The translations under genes and the position numbers were made by a program. A stretch of DNA of 64,000 bases from Oligoflexia bacterium (lineage in GTDB: Bacteria > Bdellovibrionota > Bacteriovoracia > Bacteriovoracales > Bacteriovoracaceae): NCBI GenBank assembly GCA_015232355.1, contig JADFZW010000009.1, forward strand, positions 1 to 64,000. Direction: 5' to 3'. Of the stretch, positions 53,558-63,253 are shown piece after piece. The stretch's first letter is position 1; each line of letters begins with the position of its first letter. The notes beneath the pieces were generated by a model that saw only the letters and a list, made by a program, of their open reading frames with translations, searched no databases and was not told the DNA's origin.

Positions 53558-55408
53558 ATGAAATTGGGTATTGGTTATAGTGATTTTAAAAAAATTATTG
53601 ATCAAAAATTTCATTTTATTGATAAGAGTTTATTTATTAAAGAATTTCTCGATGATGTCACCACTGAGGTATCCGTCATTACTCGCCCTAGAAGATTTGG
53701 AAAAACTTTAAATTTATCCATGCTTCGATATTTCTTGGCGGAATCTGTTTATGGAGAATCAACGGCAGGTTTGTTCGACAATCTTAAGATTAATAATTGT
53801 GGTAAAGATAGAGATGGTATTAGTTATATTTCATATCAAGGACAAAACCCCGTAATTTTTTTAACTTTTAAAGATATAAAGGAAACTTCTTTTGTCGATT
53901 CCATAATTAAATTAAAATTAATTATTCAAAACCTTTATAGGGAACATCGGCATCTAATGAATTCAAAGAAATTAGATGTCGATGAAAAAGATATTATTAA
54001 AAAATACTTGGATGGGAAAGTAGATAAAGTTGATCTAGAGTTATCAATAAAAATTTTATGTGAGTTTTTACATAAACACTACCAAAAGAAAGTTTATATC
54101 TTGCTTGATGAGTATGATACTCCAATTCAATCTAGCTACATCGCTGGTTATTATAATGAGATGATGGATTTGATGAGAGGAATGTTAGGTGCTTCTTTAA
54201 AGGATAATATTTATTTAAATAGAGCTGTTATTACAGGAGTGATAAGAGTTGCAAAAGAGAGTTTATTTTCTGGTCTCAATAATATTAAAATTTATTCTTT
54301 AATGCAATCAAAGTACAGTCAGTGCTTTGGTTTTACGGAAGAAGAAGTAAATGATCTTTTAAAAAAAGCAGGAATGCTCAAGCGCACATCAGATGTTAGA
54401 GAGTGGTATAATGGATATAGATTTGCAGGTTCAGTTGTTTATAATCCATGGTCAATTGTTAACTTTATACAAAATAATGAATTGCGATCCTATTGGGTTA
54501 ATACCAGCGATAATGCTTTAATTCGAGACGTGGTCATTCATTCTTCTAGTGAGTTTAAAGAAAATCTTGAAAAAATACTACTTAAAAAAACTTGTGAACA
54601 ATTATTAATTGATGAGCATGTAGTTTTTGCTGATTTAAAACAAAATGAAGGAGCTGCATGGAGTTTGTTAGTTAGTGCTGGATATCTCAATGTTGTAAGT
54701 TCTAGACTTGATGAAGATGGAACAATTTGTACTTTAGAAATACCAAATAAAGAGATCTATGGTTTGTATCGAAGTATGATAAAGAGTTGGCTGTCCAGTA
54801 CTAGAAGTATTAATTGGTATAATGAGTTTTTAAAAAATCTTTTGGTCGGTAATACCATTAAGTTTGCAGAGAATTTAGAGATTATATTTACTCAAATAGT
54901 ATCGGTGCGAGATTTTGGAAGAGAACCAGAGATATTTTATCATGGTCTAATGTTGGTGTTGGTGGCCAGTATAGATTCTAAACTTTATGAAATCAGCTCT
55001 AACCGTGAAAGTGGTCATGGTTATCACGACATCATGATTATACCAAAAGATGAAAATAAATTAGGCATAATTTTGGAATTGAAGAGTGTTAGTAAGATAC
55101 CAAAGAAAGAGCAGTTGATTACATCGGCACTAAAAAAGAGTGCTAAAGAAGCATTAGTTCAAATTGATAAAAAAAAGTATGTTGCAGGAATGCGCCAACG
55201 TGGAATAAAAAAAGTAGTTAAGATTGGAATAGCGTTCGCTGGTAAACGCCTTCAAGTTGCTACGACCGCAGTTGCTACGACCACTGTCGCTACGACCACA
55301 GTCGCTACGACCGTTAAATCCATGGACAGAGAAACCAAACGAATCAAACAAACTAAACAAACTAAACAAACTAAAAAAACTAAAAAAATTGTGAAAAAGA
55401 AAAAATAA
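53558..55408 (+). CDS. AAA-ATPase-like/PD-(D/E)XK family protein (DUF1703 type)
   Basis: 616 residues. The N-terminal GIGYSDFKKIID, FIDKSLFI and RPRRFGKTLNLSML (P-loop at about 44-51) and YILLDEYDTPI are signatures of the AAA-ATPase_like family; the C-terminal HGYHDIMIIPKDENKLGIILELKSV is its nuclease-like fold. Members are often found in many copies per genome with unknown function. The last 45 residues are a repeat-derived Val/Ala/Thr and Lys/Gln/Thr tail. The convergent CysQ gene ends 3 bases away. Confidence 0.88.
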   Translation: MKLGIGYSDFKKIIDQKFHFIDKSLFIKEFLDDVTTEVSVITRPRRFGKTLNLSMLRYFLAESVYGESTAGLFDNLKINNCGKDRDGISYISYQGQNPVIFLTFKDIKETSFVDSIIKLKLIIQNLYREHRHLMNSKKLDVDEKDIIKKYLDGKVDKVDLELSIKILCEFLHKHYQKKVYILLDEYDTPIQSSYIAGYYNEMMDLMRGMLGASLKDNIYLNRAVITGVIRVAKESLFSGLNNIKIYSLMQSKYSQCFGFTEEEVNDLLKKAGMLKRTSDVREWYNGYRFAGSVVYNPWSIVNFIQNNELRSYWVNTSDNALIRDVVIHSSSEFKENLEKILLKKTCEQLLIDEHVVFADLKQNEGAAWSLLVSAGYLNVVSSRLDEDGTICTLEIPNKEIYGLYRSMIKSWLSSTRSINWYNEFLKNLLVGNTIKFAENLEIIFTQIVSVRDFGREPEIFYHGLMLVLVASIDSKLYEISSNRESGHGYHDIMIIPKDENKLGIILELKSVSKIPKKEQLITSALKKSAKEALVQIDKKKYVAGMRQRGIKKVVKIGIAFAGKRLQVATTAVATTTVATTTVATTVKSMDRETKRIKQTKQTKQTKKTKKIVKKKK

Positions 55409-55411
55409 ACG

Positions 55412-56275
55412 TTATGAGTATTGTTCGAAGATATAAGGGGCATCTTGAGAGCGACACCAATATAGTGGAGGAAAATATTTTTCTTTTTCAAGTGAGGTGA
55501 TATGATTTTTCCCCTCGTAAAAGTTAAACCCATGCTTAGATGCTAAAAGAGTTCCGGCGGCCACATCCCAAATATTTTTAGGTTTGAAAGAGACGATAAA
55601 ATCACCAATTCCGGCCGAAAGCAATCCAAGTTTAAAAGCAATACTTCCTACAGGCATAATCGTAGCAGTTGCATTTTCATTGGTATCAGTTCGCTTAAAG
55701 GGTGCTTTGTTTATATGATTATGAAATAATCCCCGCTCCCATTCGGTAATGGAAACGAATCCCCGCAAATTATCGCTAAAGTAATTTTTAGCGGGAGTAA
55801 AATCAATTAATGAGTCGATGGTGAATCCAGTAAAAGGATTGTAGATGAGACCGTAGTTTAGCGGATCTGAGAGCTCAGGCGAATTAAAGAGAGAAAATGA
55901 GAGCGCACATTCGCCAATACCCATACTAAGTTCTTTAGTTCCATCAATTGGATCTAAAATTAGTGCTGGAAATTTTAAGTTACGATTACTATCTTCATCC
56001 TCTTCACTAAATAAAGTATAATTTTTTAATATACTATTTTGATTTTGAACCTGATCCTGATCCTGATCCTGAACTTGCGCTTGAGTAAGTAGTGTTTCAC
56101 AAAGTTTAGAGATGAAAATATCAATATGGGTTACAACTGAGCGATCAGTTTTATGTGACTTTTTAAGATGATTTTCGAAGTTATCATGAGAAAAAGTTTT
56201 TTTAAACTCTTCGTTTATTTTGTTGATTAAAAAATTTTTTATTTCAATATATTGGTTTTGGTTTTGATTTGACAT
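55412..56275 (-). CDS. CysQ/inositol monophosphatase family phosphatase
   Basis: A Mg2+/Li+-sensitive phosphatase fold, 287 residues. Metal-binding motifs SEEDED (90-95) and DPIDGTKE (108-115), and the C-terminal NIWDVAAGTLLA. DPIDGTKE is usual in 3'(2'),5'-bisphosphate nucleotidases (CysQ), which clear PAP. Gln/Asp/Val tandem repeats lengthen the region before the first motif. It is divergent from metF; starts are 23 bases apart. Confidence 0.82.
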   Translation of the reverse strand: MSNQNQNQYIEIKNFLINKINEEFKKTFSHDNFENHLKKSHKTDRSVVTHIDIFISKLCETLLTQAQVQDQDQDQVQNQNSILKNYTLFSEEDEDSNRNLKFPALILDPIDGTKELSMGIGECALSFSLFNSPELSDPLNYGLIYNPFTGFTIDSLIDFTPAKNYFSDNLRGFVSITEWERGLFHNHINKAPFKRTDTNENATATIMPVGSIAFKLGLLSAGIGDFIVSFKPKNIWDVAAGTLLASKHGFNFYEGKNHITSLEKEKYFPPLYWCRSQDAPYIFEQYS

Positions 56276-56298
56276 TTAATTGAGAGTATAATTTGAGC

Positions 56299-57294
56299 AT
56301 GAGTATTTTACAACTACTAAAAAATAAAAATAATGAAAGATTTTCTTTTAGCATCGAACTCATTCCTCCGAGAAGAGGGATGAATCTCGACAATTTATTG
56401 GGGTTGATTGAAGAGGTAGTTCCCTTTCGACCACTGTGGGTTGATGTCACAAGCCATTCTGCAGATGTGAATTATCTTGAAAATGAGGATGGAAGTTACA
56501 AGCGTAGAGTGTGGAAAAAGAGTCCTGGTACATTTGGAATTTGTGCTGCTTTGAAATTTAAGTACGGATTAGAAGTTGTTCCTCACTTACTGTGTGCAGG
56601 TTTTAGTAAGGAAGAGACTGAAGATTCATTAATAGATTTAAATTTTTTAGGAATAACAGATGTTCTAGCACTTCGAGGAGATAAAAATTACGAGAGAGCT
56701 GTGACCAAAGATCGTACTGTCAATTTGTATGCATCAGATTTAGTTAAGCAAATTGTTTCGATGAATGAAGGGAAATATCTTCACTCTGAGGGAGGGGCGG
56801 CCACAAAATTTTCCATTGGAGTTGCTTGTTATCCAGAGAAACATTTGGAATCACCAAATCTTGATTATGATTTAAAACATTTGAAATTGAAGCAGGATTT
56901 GGGTGCAGGATATGCTATTACTCAAATGTTTTTTGATAATAGTACTTTTTATAATTTTGTAGAGAAGGCCAGAGGAGCAGGAATCATAATCCCTATAATT
57001 CCTGGAATAAAAATTATTAGCTCTCATAAACAAATCACCTCTCTCCCAAAAGCATTTAATCTTTCGCTTCCTTTGAATTTGACTTCAAAGATTGATCAAG
57101 CAAAAGCAAGTGGAGCAGGAACAGAATCAAAGATAGAATCAAAGATAGAATCAAAGACAGAATCAGAAGTAGGAGTTGAATGGGCCTATGATCAATGTAT
57201 TGATCTTATCAAAAATGGTTGCAAGCATATTCATTTTTACGTCACTCAAACCGCAGAACCACTAGTGGCGCTCTTGAAAAGAATATATATTTGA
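56299..57294 (+). CDS. metF: Methylenetetrahydrofolate reductase
   Basis: Reduces 5,10-methylene-THF to 5-methyl-THF for methionine synthesis, FAD-dependent. SFSIELIPPRRG near the start, VPHLLCAGFSKEET, LALRGDK, and the C-terminal half with ITQMFFDN match MetF. A SKIESKIESKTES run is inserted near residue 280. I start at ATG 56299; the TTG two codons earlier is also possible. It follows a CysQ-like gene head to head. Confidence 0.94.
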   Translation: MSILQLLKNKNNERFSFSIELIPPRRGMNLDNLLGLIEEVVPFRPLWVDVTSHSADVNYLENEDGSYKRRVWKKSPGTFGICAALKFKYGLEVVPHLLCAGFSKEETEDSLIDLNFLGITDVLALRGDKNYERAVTKDRTVNLYASDLVKQIVSMNEGKYLHSEGGAATKFSIGVACYPEKHLESPNLDYDLKHLKLKQDLGAGYAITQMFFDNSTFYNFVEKARGAGIIIPIIPGIKIISSHKQITSLPKAFNLSLPLNLTSKIDQAKASGAGTESKIESKIESKTESEVGVEWAYDQCIDLIKNGCKHIHFYVTQTAEPLVALLKRIYI

Positions 57295-57338
57295 CATATG
57301 TATCAAGTTATTTTTTCGATTTTCAATTTTCGATTCTC

Positions 57339-57402
57339 GACTTTTCTAAATGCAACTTTATTTTGGTCGTGACTTTTCTAAAATCTACTTTATAATAGTC
57401 AT
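57339..57402. promoter_or_regulatory. 32-base tandem repeat before the DUF4143 ATPase gene
   Basis: Two units beginning GACTTTTCTAAA, at 57339 and 57371, with ACTTTAT and GTC at matching positions. The unit length, 32 bases, is close to three helical turns. ATGCAACTT also recurs just upstream of the gene. This lies 64 to 127 bases before the ATPase start, so it is probably regulatory. Confidence 0.6.
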
Positions 57403-57465
57403 ATACCTCTAATATGCAACTTGACGTTGAAAATAGATAGTACATTAAATGGGAGAGTACAAGTC

Positions 57466-58602
57466 ATGCGCTACTTGAAAATAAATATTGAAAATGATTT
57501 AAATAAAAAGGCTATTCTTTTATCCGGGGCCAGACAAGTCGGAAAATCTACTTTCGCAAAATCACTAATGACCAAAAAATCACTCTACTTAAATTGGGAT
57601 ATCTCCAAACACAGAACTATAATTCGCAATATTAGCTGGGATAAGGATCATGATCTTGTGGTTCTGGATGAGCTACATAAAATGCCTAAATGGAAAAATT
57701 ACCTCAAAGGTATAATAGATGAGTACTGTAATAGACCCAGATTACTAATCACAGGCAGCGCCCGCTTGGACATTTTTCGCAAAAGCGGTGATGCTCTGAC
57801 AGGCAGACAATATCTCTACCATCTTCACCCTATTGATGTTACTGAAGCCAAGACATTTACTCCAAAACTTAATGCTTATGACAGAATGATGAGATTACTT
57901 GCTTATGGGGGATTTCCTGAAGCATATCTAAACCCTGCTGATGCTGATCGATTACGAAATGATCGCTTTGATTTGATTATTCGCGAAGACTTACGAGATT
58001 TAAGCAAGGTAAATTCCATTACGGCCATTCAAAATTTAATTGATATATTAAGAGATCGTGGTTGCGGAACTTTAAGTTACTCATCTTTAGCTGAAGATCT
58101 TCATGTTTCCGCACCCACTGTAAAAGAGTGGATCAATCTTTTACAAAAATTATGTTTGATTTTTGTAATCCACCCATATACGGGAAGTCTCTCTCGAAGC
58201 TTAAAAAAAGAAGCAAAATTTTATTTTTATGATTGTGCTGCTACTTATGAAAAAGGAGATGGAGGAATATGCTTTGAAAATTTAGTCGCTTCAACTTTGA
58301 TTAAGTTTTGTGATTATAAAAAAGATACAGAAGGAAAAAAATTCGAACTGAGATATTTTAAAGATAAAGAAAAACGCGAGGTAGACTTTGTAGTTACTTT
58401 AAATAATCGTCCATACTGGTTAATCGAGTGCAAGACTAGCGATGATAATTTAAGTCCCAGCTTGAATTATTTAAATCAGAAATTAAAATCCAATAATGCT
58501 TTTCAATTGGTTCGAGATATAAGCAAAAACAAAGAAATTTCTGGAATAAAAATTGTAAATGCGGCCAATTGGCTGGACAATATCATGAGTTATCATGAAT
58601 AA
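57466..58602 (+). CDS. AAA ATPase with DUF4143 nuclease-like domain
   Basis: 378 residues in the AAA_14/DUF4143 group, like 27484-28836. Walker A GARQVGKS, Walker B LVVLDELHK, TGSARLDIF, a winged-helix-like middle (YSSLAEDLHVSAPTVKEW) and C-terminal REVDFVVTLNNRPYWLIECKTSD. ATG 57466 has GGGAGAG ahead; TTG 57421 is a weaker choice. It is free-standing, behind tandem repeats. Role unknown. Confidence 0.88.
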   Translation: MRYLKINIENDLNKKAILLSGARQVGKSTFAKSLMTKKSLYLNWDISKHRTIIRNISWDKDHDLVVLDELHKMPKWKNYLKGIIDEYCNRPRLLITGSARLDIFRKSGDALTGRQYLYHLHPIDVTEAKTFTPKLNAYDRMMRLLAYGGFPEAYLNPADADRLRNDRFDLIIREDLRDLSKVNSITAIQNLIDILRDRGCGTLSYSSLAEDLHVSAPTVKEWINLLQKLCLIFVIHPYTGSLSRSLKKEAKFYFYDCAATYEKGDGGICFENLVASTLIKFCDYKKDTEGKKFELRYFKDKEKREVDFVVTLNNRPYWLIECKTSDDNLSPSLNYLNQKLKSNNAFQLVRDISKNKEISGIKIVNAANWLDNIMSYHE

Positions 58603-58622
58603 ATTAGAATAAATTATATAGC

Positions 58623-58720
58623 AGCTAACGTGCTATTGCTACCATTCGGAGCGTGGCACTTGCACTCTTCGGAGCGTGGCACTTGCACTCTTGCACTTGC
58701 TTGCACTTGCTTGCACTTGG
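58623..58720. repeat. Half palindromic element plus tandem repeats, within the nth 3' end
   Basis: 58623-58659 matches one half of the palindromic element at 2004-2070. It is followed by a second copy of the 23-base unit starting TTCGGAGCGTGGCAC (58645 and 58668), then three copies of TTGCACTTGC (58691-58720). The whole supplies the final 31 codons and the stop of endonuclease III. Confidence 0.8.
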
Positions 58721-59350
58721 GCAAATTGATTTTAGCGGACAAGAATCACATTTGGGTTTTTGAGATTTACAAAAAGTTCGGCCAAGATTTATTAGCAGAT
58801 GACTAAATATCCCCCAATCATTTTGAGAAATTAATTTCATAAGATCACGTTCAATTTTTTTTTCATCATGATTTTTTGTTAACTCTAATCTTTTGCTAAT
58901 TCTTTTTACGTGAGTATCGACAACCACACCTTCGTTAATTGCAAAAGCATTGCTAAGAACTACATTTGCTGTTTTACGACCTACTCCCGGAAGAGTAATT
59001 AGTTCAGCAATTGAGGAAGGAACTTCTCCATTAAATTTTTCAACAATCGAGCGTGAACATGCGATTATATTTTTGCTTTTATTTTTATAAAAACCCGTAG
59101 AATGAATTATTGATTCAATTTTGGTAACAGGTGCATTCATTAGCAGGTGAGGAGTTGGAAAATCTTTGAAGAGAATGGGAGTAACTTTATTGACTTGAAC
59201 ATCAGTACATTGAGCAGATAGAATGGTGGCAAGAAGTAGTTCAAAAGGATTATTGTAATTCAAAGCACATTTTGCCTCTGGAAAATGTTTTTTTAAAATT
59301 TTTATGATTTTTGAGTTTTTTATATTTGTTGTTGTTGTTGTCATTTTCAT
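58625..59350 (-). CDS. nth: Endonuclease III with repeat-derived tail
   Basis: A DNA glycosylase/AP lyase for oxidised pyrimidines. The helix-hairpin-helix LPGVGRKTA (K126), the catalytic VDTHVKR (D145) and the [4Fe-4S] cysteines at 194, 201, 204 and 210 are intact. The normal protein would end near residue 211; here 31 more residues, Cys-, Lys- and Ala-rich, come from dispersed and tandem repeats. N-terminal Thr run from a short repeat. Confidence 0.95.
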   Translation of the reverse strand: MKMTTTTTNIKNSKIIKILKKHFPEAKCALNYNNPFELLLATILSAQCTDVQVNKVTPILFKDFPTPHLLMNAPVTKIESIIHSTGFYKNKSKNIIACSRSIVEKFNGEVPSSIAELITLPGVGRKTANVVLSNAFAINEGVVVDTHVKRISKRLELTKNHDEKKIERDLMKLISQNDWGIFSHLLINLGRTFCKSQKPKCDSCPLKSICPSASKCKQVQECKCHAPKSASATLRMVAIAR

Positions 59351-59476
59351 TGCAGAAATTTCTATAAAAATTTATTCTCACTTGCTCTACAAAAGGAGGG
59401 CCATAGTTTAGTCTTCATCGCTTAAATTAGAAAATTAGAAAAATAAAAAAAATAGAATAAGAATAGGAGGACTAAA

Positions 59477-60484
59477 GTGTCAATAACAATCGAGGATTTA
59501 TTTAGAGTAGAGGGAACTATTTTGTTATTAGGTGAAACAGGTAGTGGTAAGTCATATTGGGCCAGAAAAATTCATGAGAATTCGAAATTTAAGAGTAAAA
59601 AATTTATGAATTTAAATCTGGCAACTTTAAGTGATGAATTAATTGTTAGTGAATTATTTGGACATGTTCGTGGTGCTTTTACTGGAGCACATTCGTTTAA
59701 GCGTGGACTTGTTGAAGCAGTTGGAGAGGGAACTTTGTTTTTAGATGAAGTTGGAGAATTGTCATTGGCCGCTCAGAAGAGGTTGTTAATGTTATTAGAT
59801 GAAGGTGTTTATTCACCAGTTGGTAGTGAAGAGATAAAACATTTCAAGGGGAGAATGATCGCGGCCACCAATAAAAATTTGAAACAGATGGTAGAGAGAG
59901 CTGAGTTTAGAGAGGATTTATTTTATCGTTTGAATGTCTTTAGTTTTTTTATTAGGCCAATCAGGGAGAATAAGCATTTGCTAGAGGAGATAATAAATTT
60001 TTATTTTAATAAATATAAAAAAAAATTTAAAGGCGAGGATGGTTTGTCTCTAAGTATTGAGAGCGAATGCTATGAGACTTTACTTAACTACTGTTGGCCA
60101 GGAAACATACGAGAGATTAAAAATTTAATGGAGTATTTAACTTCGCTCTCTAGAGGAGATTTGATTGTTAAGAGCGACCTACCTTCATATATCACAGAGG
60201 ATAAAACCATAGGCATTGGTGAACAATGTTCGAAGATATCTTCATCTTCGCATTCATCTTCGTCTTCATGTGAGTCCTCTGCAGATTCAAAAGAAGAATA
60301 TCCAATGGAATATTGCCAGGCACTAGAAAAATTTGAACGCTCTTACTTTTCATATGTGCTTGATAAATTCGATGGAAGAATTAATTATACCGCAGAGAAA
60401 ATAAAAATAAGTAAAGTGACTTTAATTTCAAAGGCTAAAAAATATGGTATTAACACTATGCTTTTGAGGGCCAAGATAAAATAA
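59477..60484 (+). CDS. Sigma54-dependent transcriptional activator
   Basis: A bacterial enhancer-binding protein of 335 residues. Walker A GETGSGKS (19-26), the sigma54-contacting loop GAFTGA (66-71), Walker B LFLDEVGEL (87-), then RFYRL-like DLFYRLNV and PGNIREIKN. A Ser-rich linker from a repeat precedes a Fis-like helix-turn-helix (INYTAEKIKISKVTLISKAKKYGI). No receiver domain, so the signal is unknown. It starts with GTG after AGGAGG. Confidence 0.92.
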   Translation: MSITIEDLFRVEGTILLLGETGSGKSYWARKIHENSKFKSKKFMNLNLATLSDELIVSELFGHVRGAFTGAHSFKRGLVEAVGEGTLFLDEVGELSLAAQKRLLMLLDEGVYSPVGSEEIKHFKGRMIAATNKNLKQMVERAEFREDLFYRLNVFSFFIRPIRENKHLLEEIINFYFNKYKKKFKGEDGLSLSIESECYETLLNYCWPGNIREIKNLMEYLTSLSRGDLIVKSDLPSYITEDKTIGIGEQCSKISSSSHSSSSSCESSADSKEEYPMEYCQALEKFERSYFSYVLDKFDGRINYTAEKIKISKVTLISKAKKYGINTMLLRAKIK

Positions 60485-60527
60485 TATTATTAAAAATTGC
60501 TTAAAAAAATTACCAAGGAGTCCGCGA

Positions 60528-61136
60528 TTGAGTTTCAAAGTTAAAGATCATTATTACAAGAAGGCTAAAGATGAGAGCTATCTTGCAAGAAGTATCTATA
60601 AATTGGATGAGATTAATGTAAAATATGCTATCATAAACTCAGATGATTACGTGATGGACTTTGGTTATTATCCTGGTTCGTGGGTTCAGTACTCCGCAAA
60701 AATTGTTGGTGATAATGGACGTGTAGTAGGAATAGACATTCAGGAAGTGAATGTAGATGCAAAATTAAAGAATTTGAAGAATGTTTTGCTACTACAAAAA
60801 GATATTGATCAACTTTTTGCCATAGAGGATCTTTGGGATTCAAAACGAAAGTTCGATGTTGTTTTATCTGATATGGCCCCGAAGACCACAGGAATTAAGA
60901 TAGTAGATCAAGAGAATAGTTTGAACTTAGTGAAGAAGGTCTTTGAATTGCTTCCTATTTTTCTAAAGACTAAGGGGAATATTGTTATAAAAATATTTGA
61001 AGGGGCCGATGGACAAAATTTTTTAAAAGAGCAAAGATGTAATTTTGAGGAACTAAAATTTTTAAGGCCGAATGCAACCAGGTCATCGAGTAAAGAGATA
61101 TTTATTATAGGGAAGGGATTTAAGGGGAAAAAGTAG
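60528..61136 (+). CDS. rlmE: 23S rRNA 2'-O-methyltransferase RlmE
   Basis: Methylates the ribose of U2552 in 23S rRNA. K25, D115, K155 and E190 fit the K-D-K-E catalytic set; the last three have the same mutual spacing as in the E. coli enzyme. SAM loop MDFGYYPGSW and VLSDMAP agree. It starts with TTG, seven bases after AAGGAG. Confidence 0.92.
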   Translation: MSFKVKDHYYKKAKDESYLARSIYKLDEINVKYAIINSDDYVMDFGYYPGSWVQYSAKIVGDNGRVVGIDIQEVNVDAKLKNLKNVLLLQKDIDQLFAIEDLWDSKRKFDVVLSDMAPKTTGIKIVDQENSLNLVKKVFELLPIFLKTKGNIVIKIFEGADGQNFLKEQRCNFEELKFLRPNATRSSSKEIFIIGKGFKGKK

Positions 61137-61166
61137 AAAAGTAGAAAAGTAGAAAAATAGAAAAAT
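61129..61166. repeat. AGTAGAAAA-type tandem repeat after rlmE
   Basis: Tandem AAAAGTAG / AAAATAG units run from the rlmE stop codon to the leader of lepB. Confidence 0.75.
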
Positions 61167-61208
61167 ATGGGAATATAAATTGTCTAAGGAAGAAGGATAT
61201 TATCAAGT

Positions 61209-62072
<864 letters not shown>

Positions 62073-62092
62073 ACAATAGGCCCTGATTAAAT

Positions 62093-63178
62093 ATGCTTTA
62101 CCACTTACTGTACCCACTTGGTCACTTCAATCAACATTTGTCCTTTTTTAATTTATGTCGATATATAACTTTTCGCTCTCTGGTTGCTCTAATAATTGTT
62201 TCACTTGTTTCAATTATCTGGGGAAAATATTTTATTCTCTTTATGAAGAGGAAGCAATTTGGTCAGATAATTCGAGATGATGGCCCTAAAACTCATCTTA
62301 AAAAATCAGGAACTCCAACGTGTGGTGGAGTCTTTATAATCGGAAGTATTTTAGTCGGATTATTTTTTACGGGCAATTTTTTTTCAGCACCACTTTTAGC
62401 AACAATTTTTGTGATGATTTCATATTTAATACTGGGATTAATGGATGATTACTTAAAGATACAAAAGAAAAATTCCAAGGGTATTTCAGCTAAAGGAAAA
62501 TTGCTATGGCAATTTTTAACGGCCATAATAGTACTTGCGGTATTGATAAAATTTAAAATTATTAATACCTACATTTACTTACCATTCGCCAAGGGTGCTA
62601 TTGCTGACTTTGGATATTTTTATATTTTATTTGGCTCGATTGTCATTGTAGGATTTAGTAATGCTGTTAATCTTACGGATGGCCTTGATGGATTAGCAAT
62701 TGGTTCAATAATAACTAGTGCAGCTACACTCGCAATAATGGCATACGTTTGTGGACATAAGGAGATTGCAAATTACCTATACATTCCTTATATCGAAGGA
62801 GCAGGTGAACTTTCAGTTTTAGCATTAGCAATGGTGGGAGCTGGAGTTGGATTTTTATGGTACAATTCCTATCCTGCAGAGATCTTCATGGGAGATGTTG
62901 GTTCATTACCACTTGGTGGAATTTTAGGAACGATAGCAGTTGTAACCAAGAATGAGTTTTTGTTTATAATTATTGGTGGAGTATTTGTGGCCGAAGCAGT
63001 CTCTGTTACTCTGCAAGTGATATCTTTTAAACTGAGAAAAAAACGTATATTCAAAATGGCACCCATTCATCACCATTTTGAACTTTTGGGATGGCCAGAG
63101 CCAAAAGTTATTGTGCGTTTTTGGATCATTAGTATTGTTTTGGCAATCATAAGTATTGCAACTTTAAAAATTAGATAG
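62093..63178 (+). CDS. mraY: Phospho-N-acetylmuramoyl-pentapeptide transferase
   Basis: Makes lipid I at the inner membrane. RDDGPKTHLKKSGTPTCGG, LMDDYLK, NLTDGLDGLAIG, PAEIFMGDVGSLPLGG and IHHHFE are the conserved cytoplasmic loops; ten or so helices. Length 361. The MurE, MurF and FtsI genes are 26 kb away on the other strand, so the dcw cluster is divided. The probable partner is the murD-like gene downstream. Confidence 0.96.
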   Translation: MLYHLLYPLGHFNQHLSFFNLCRYITFRSLVALIIVSLVSIIWGKYFILFMKRKQFGQIIRDDGPKTHLKKSGTPTCGGVFIIGSILVGLFFTGNFFSAPLLATIFVMISYLILGLMDDYLKIQKKNSKGISAKGKLLWQFLTAIIVLAVLIKFKIINTYIYLPFAKGAIADFGYFYILFGSIVIVGFSNAVNLTDGLDGLAIGSIITSAATLAIMAYVCGHKEIANYLYIPYIEGAGELSVLALAMVGAGVGFLWYNSYPAEIFMGDVGSLPLGGILGTIAVVTKNEFLFIIIGGVFVAEAVSVTLQVISFKLRKKRIFKMAPIHHHFELLGWPEPKVIVRFWIISIVLAIISIATLKIR

Positions 63179-63253
63179 AGAATATAAAATAGAAGATAAA
63201 TAATAAGTAGAAGATAAATAAAAGATTTTTAAATTTCTAAAGGAAAATATTTT

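Noticed and set aside
55252..55533. Leftward frame rich in Val and Leu opposite the ATPase tail
   Set aside because: It is produced by reading the ATPase tail repeats on the other strand.
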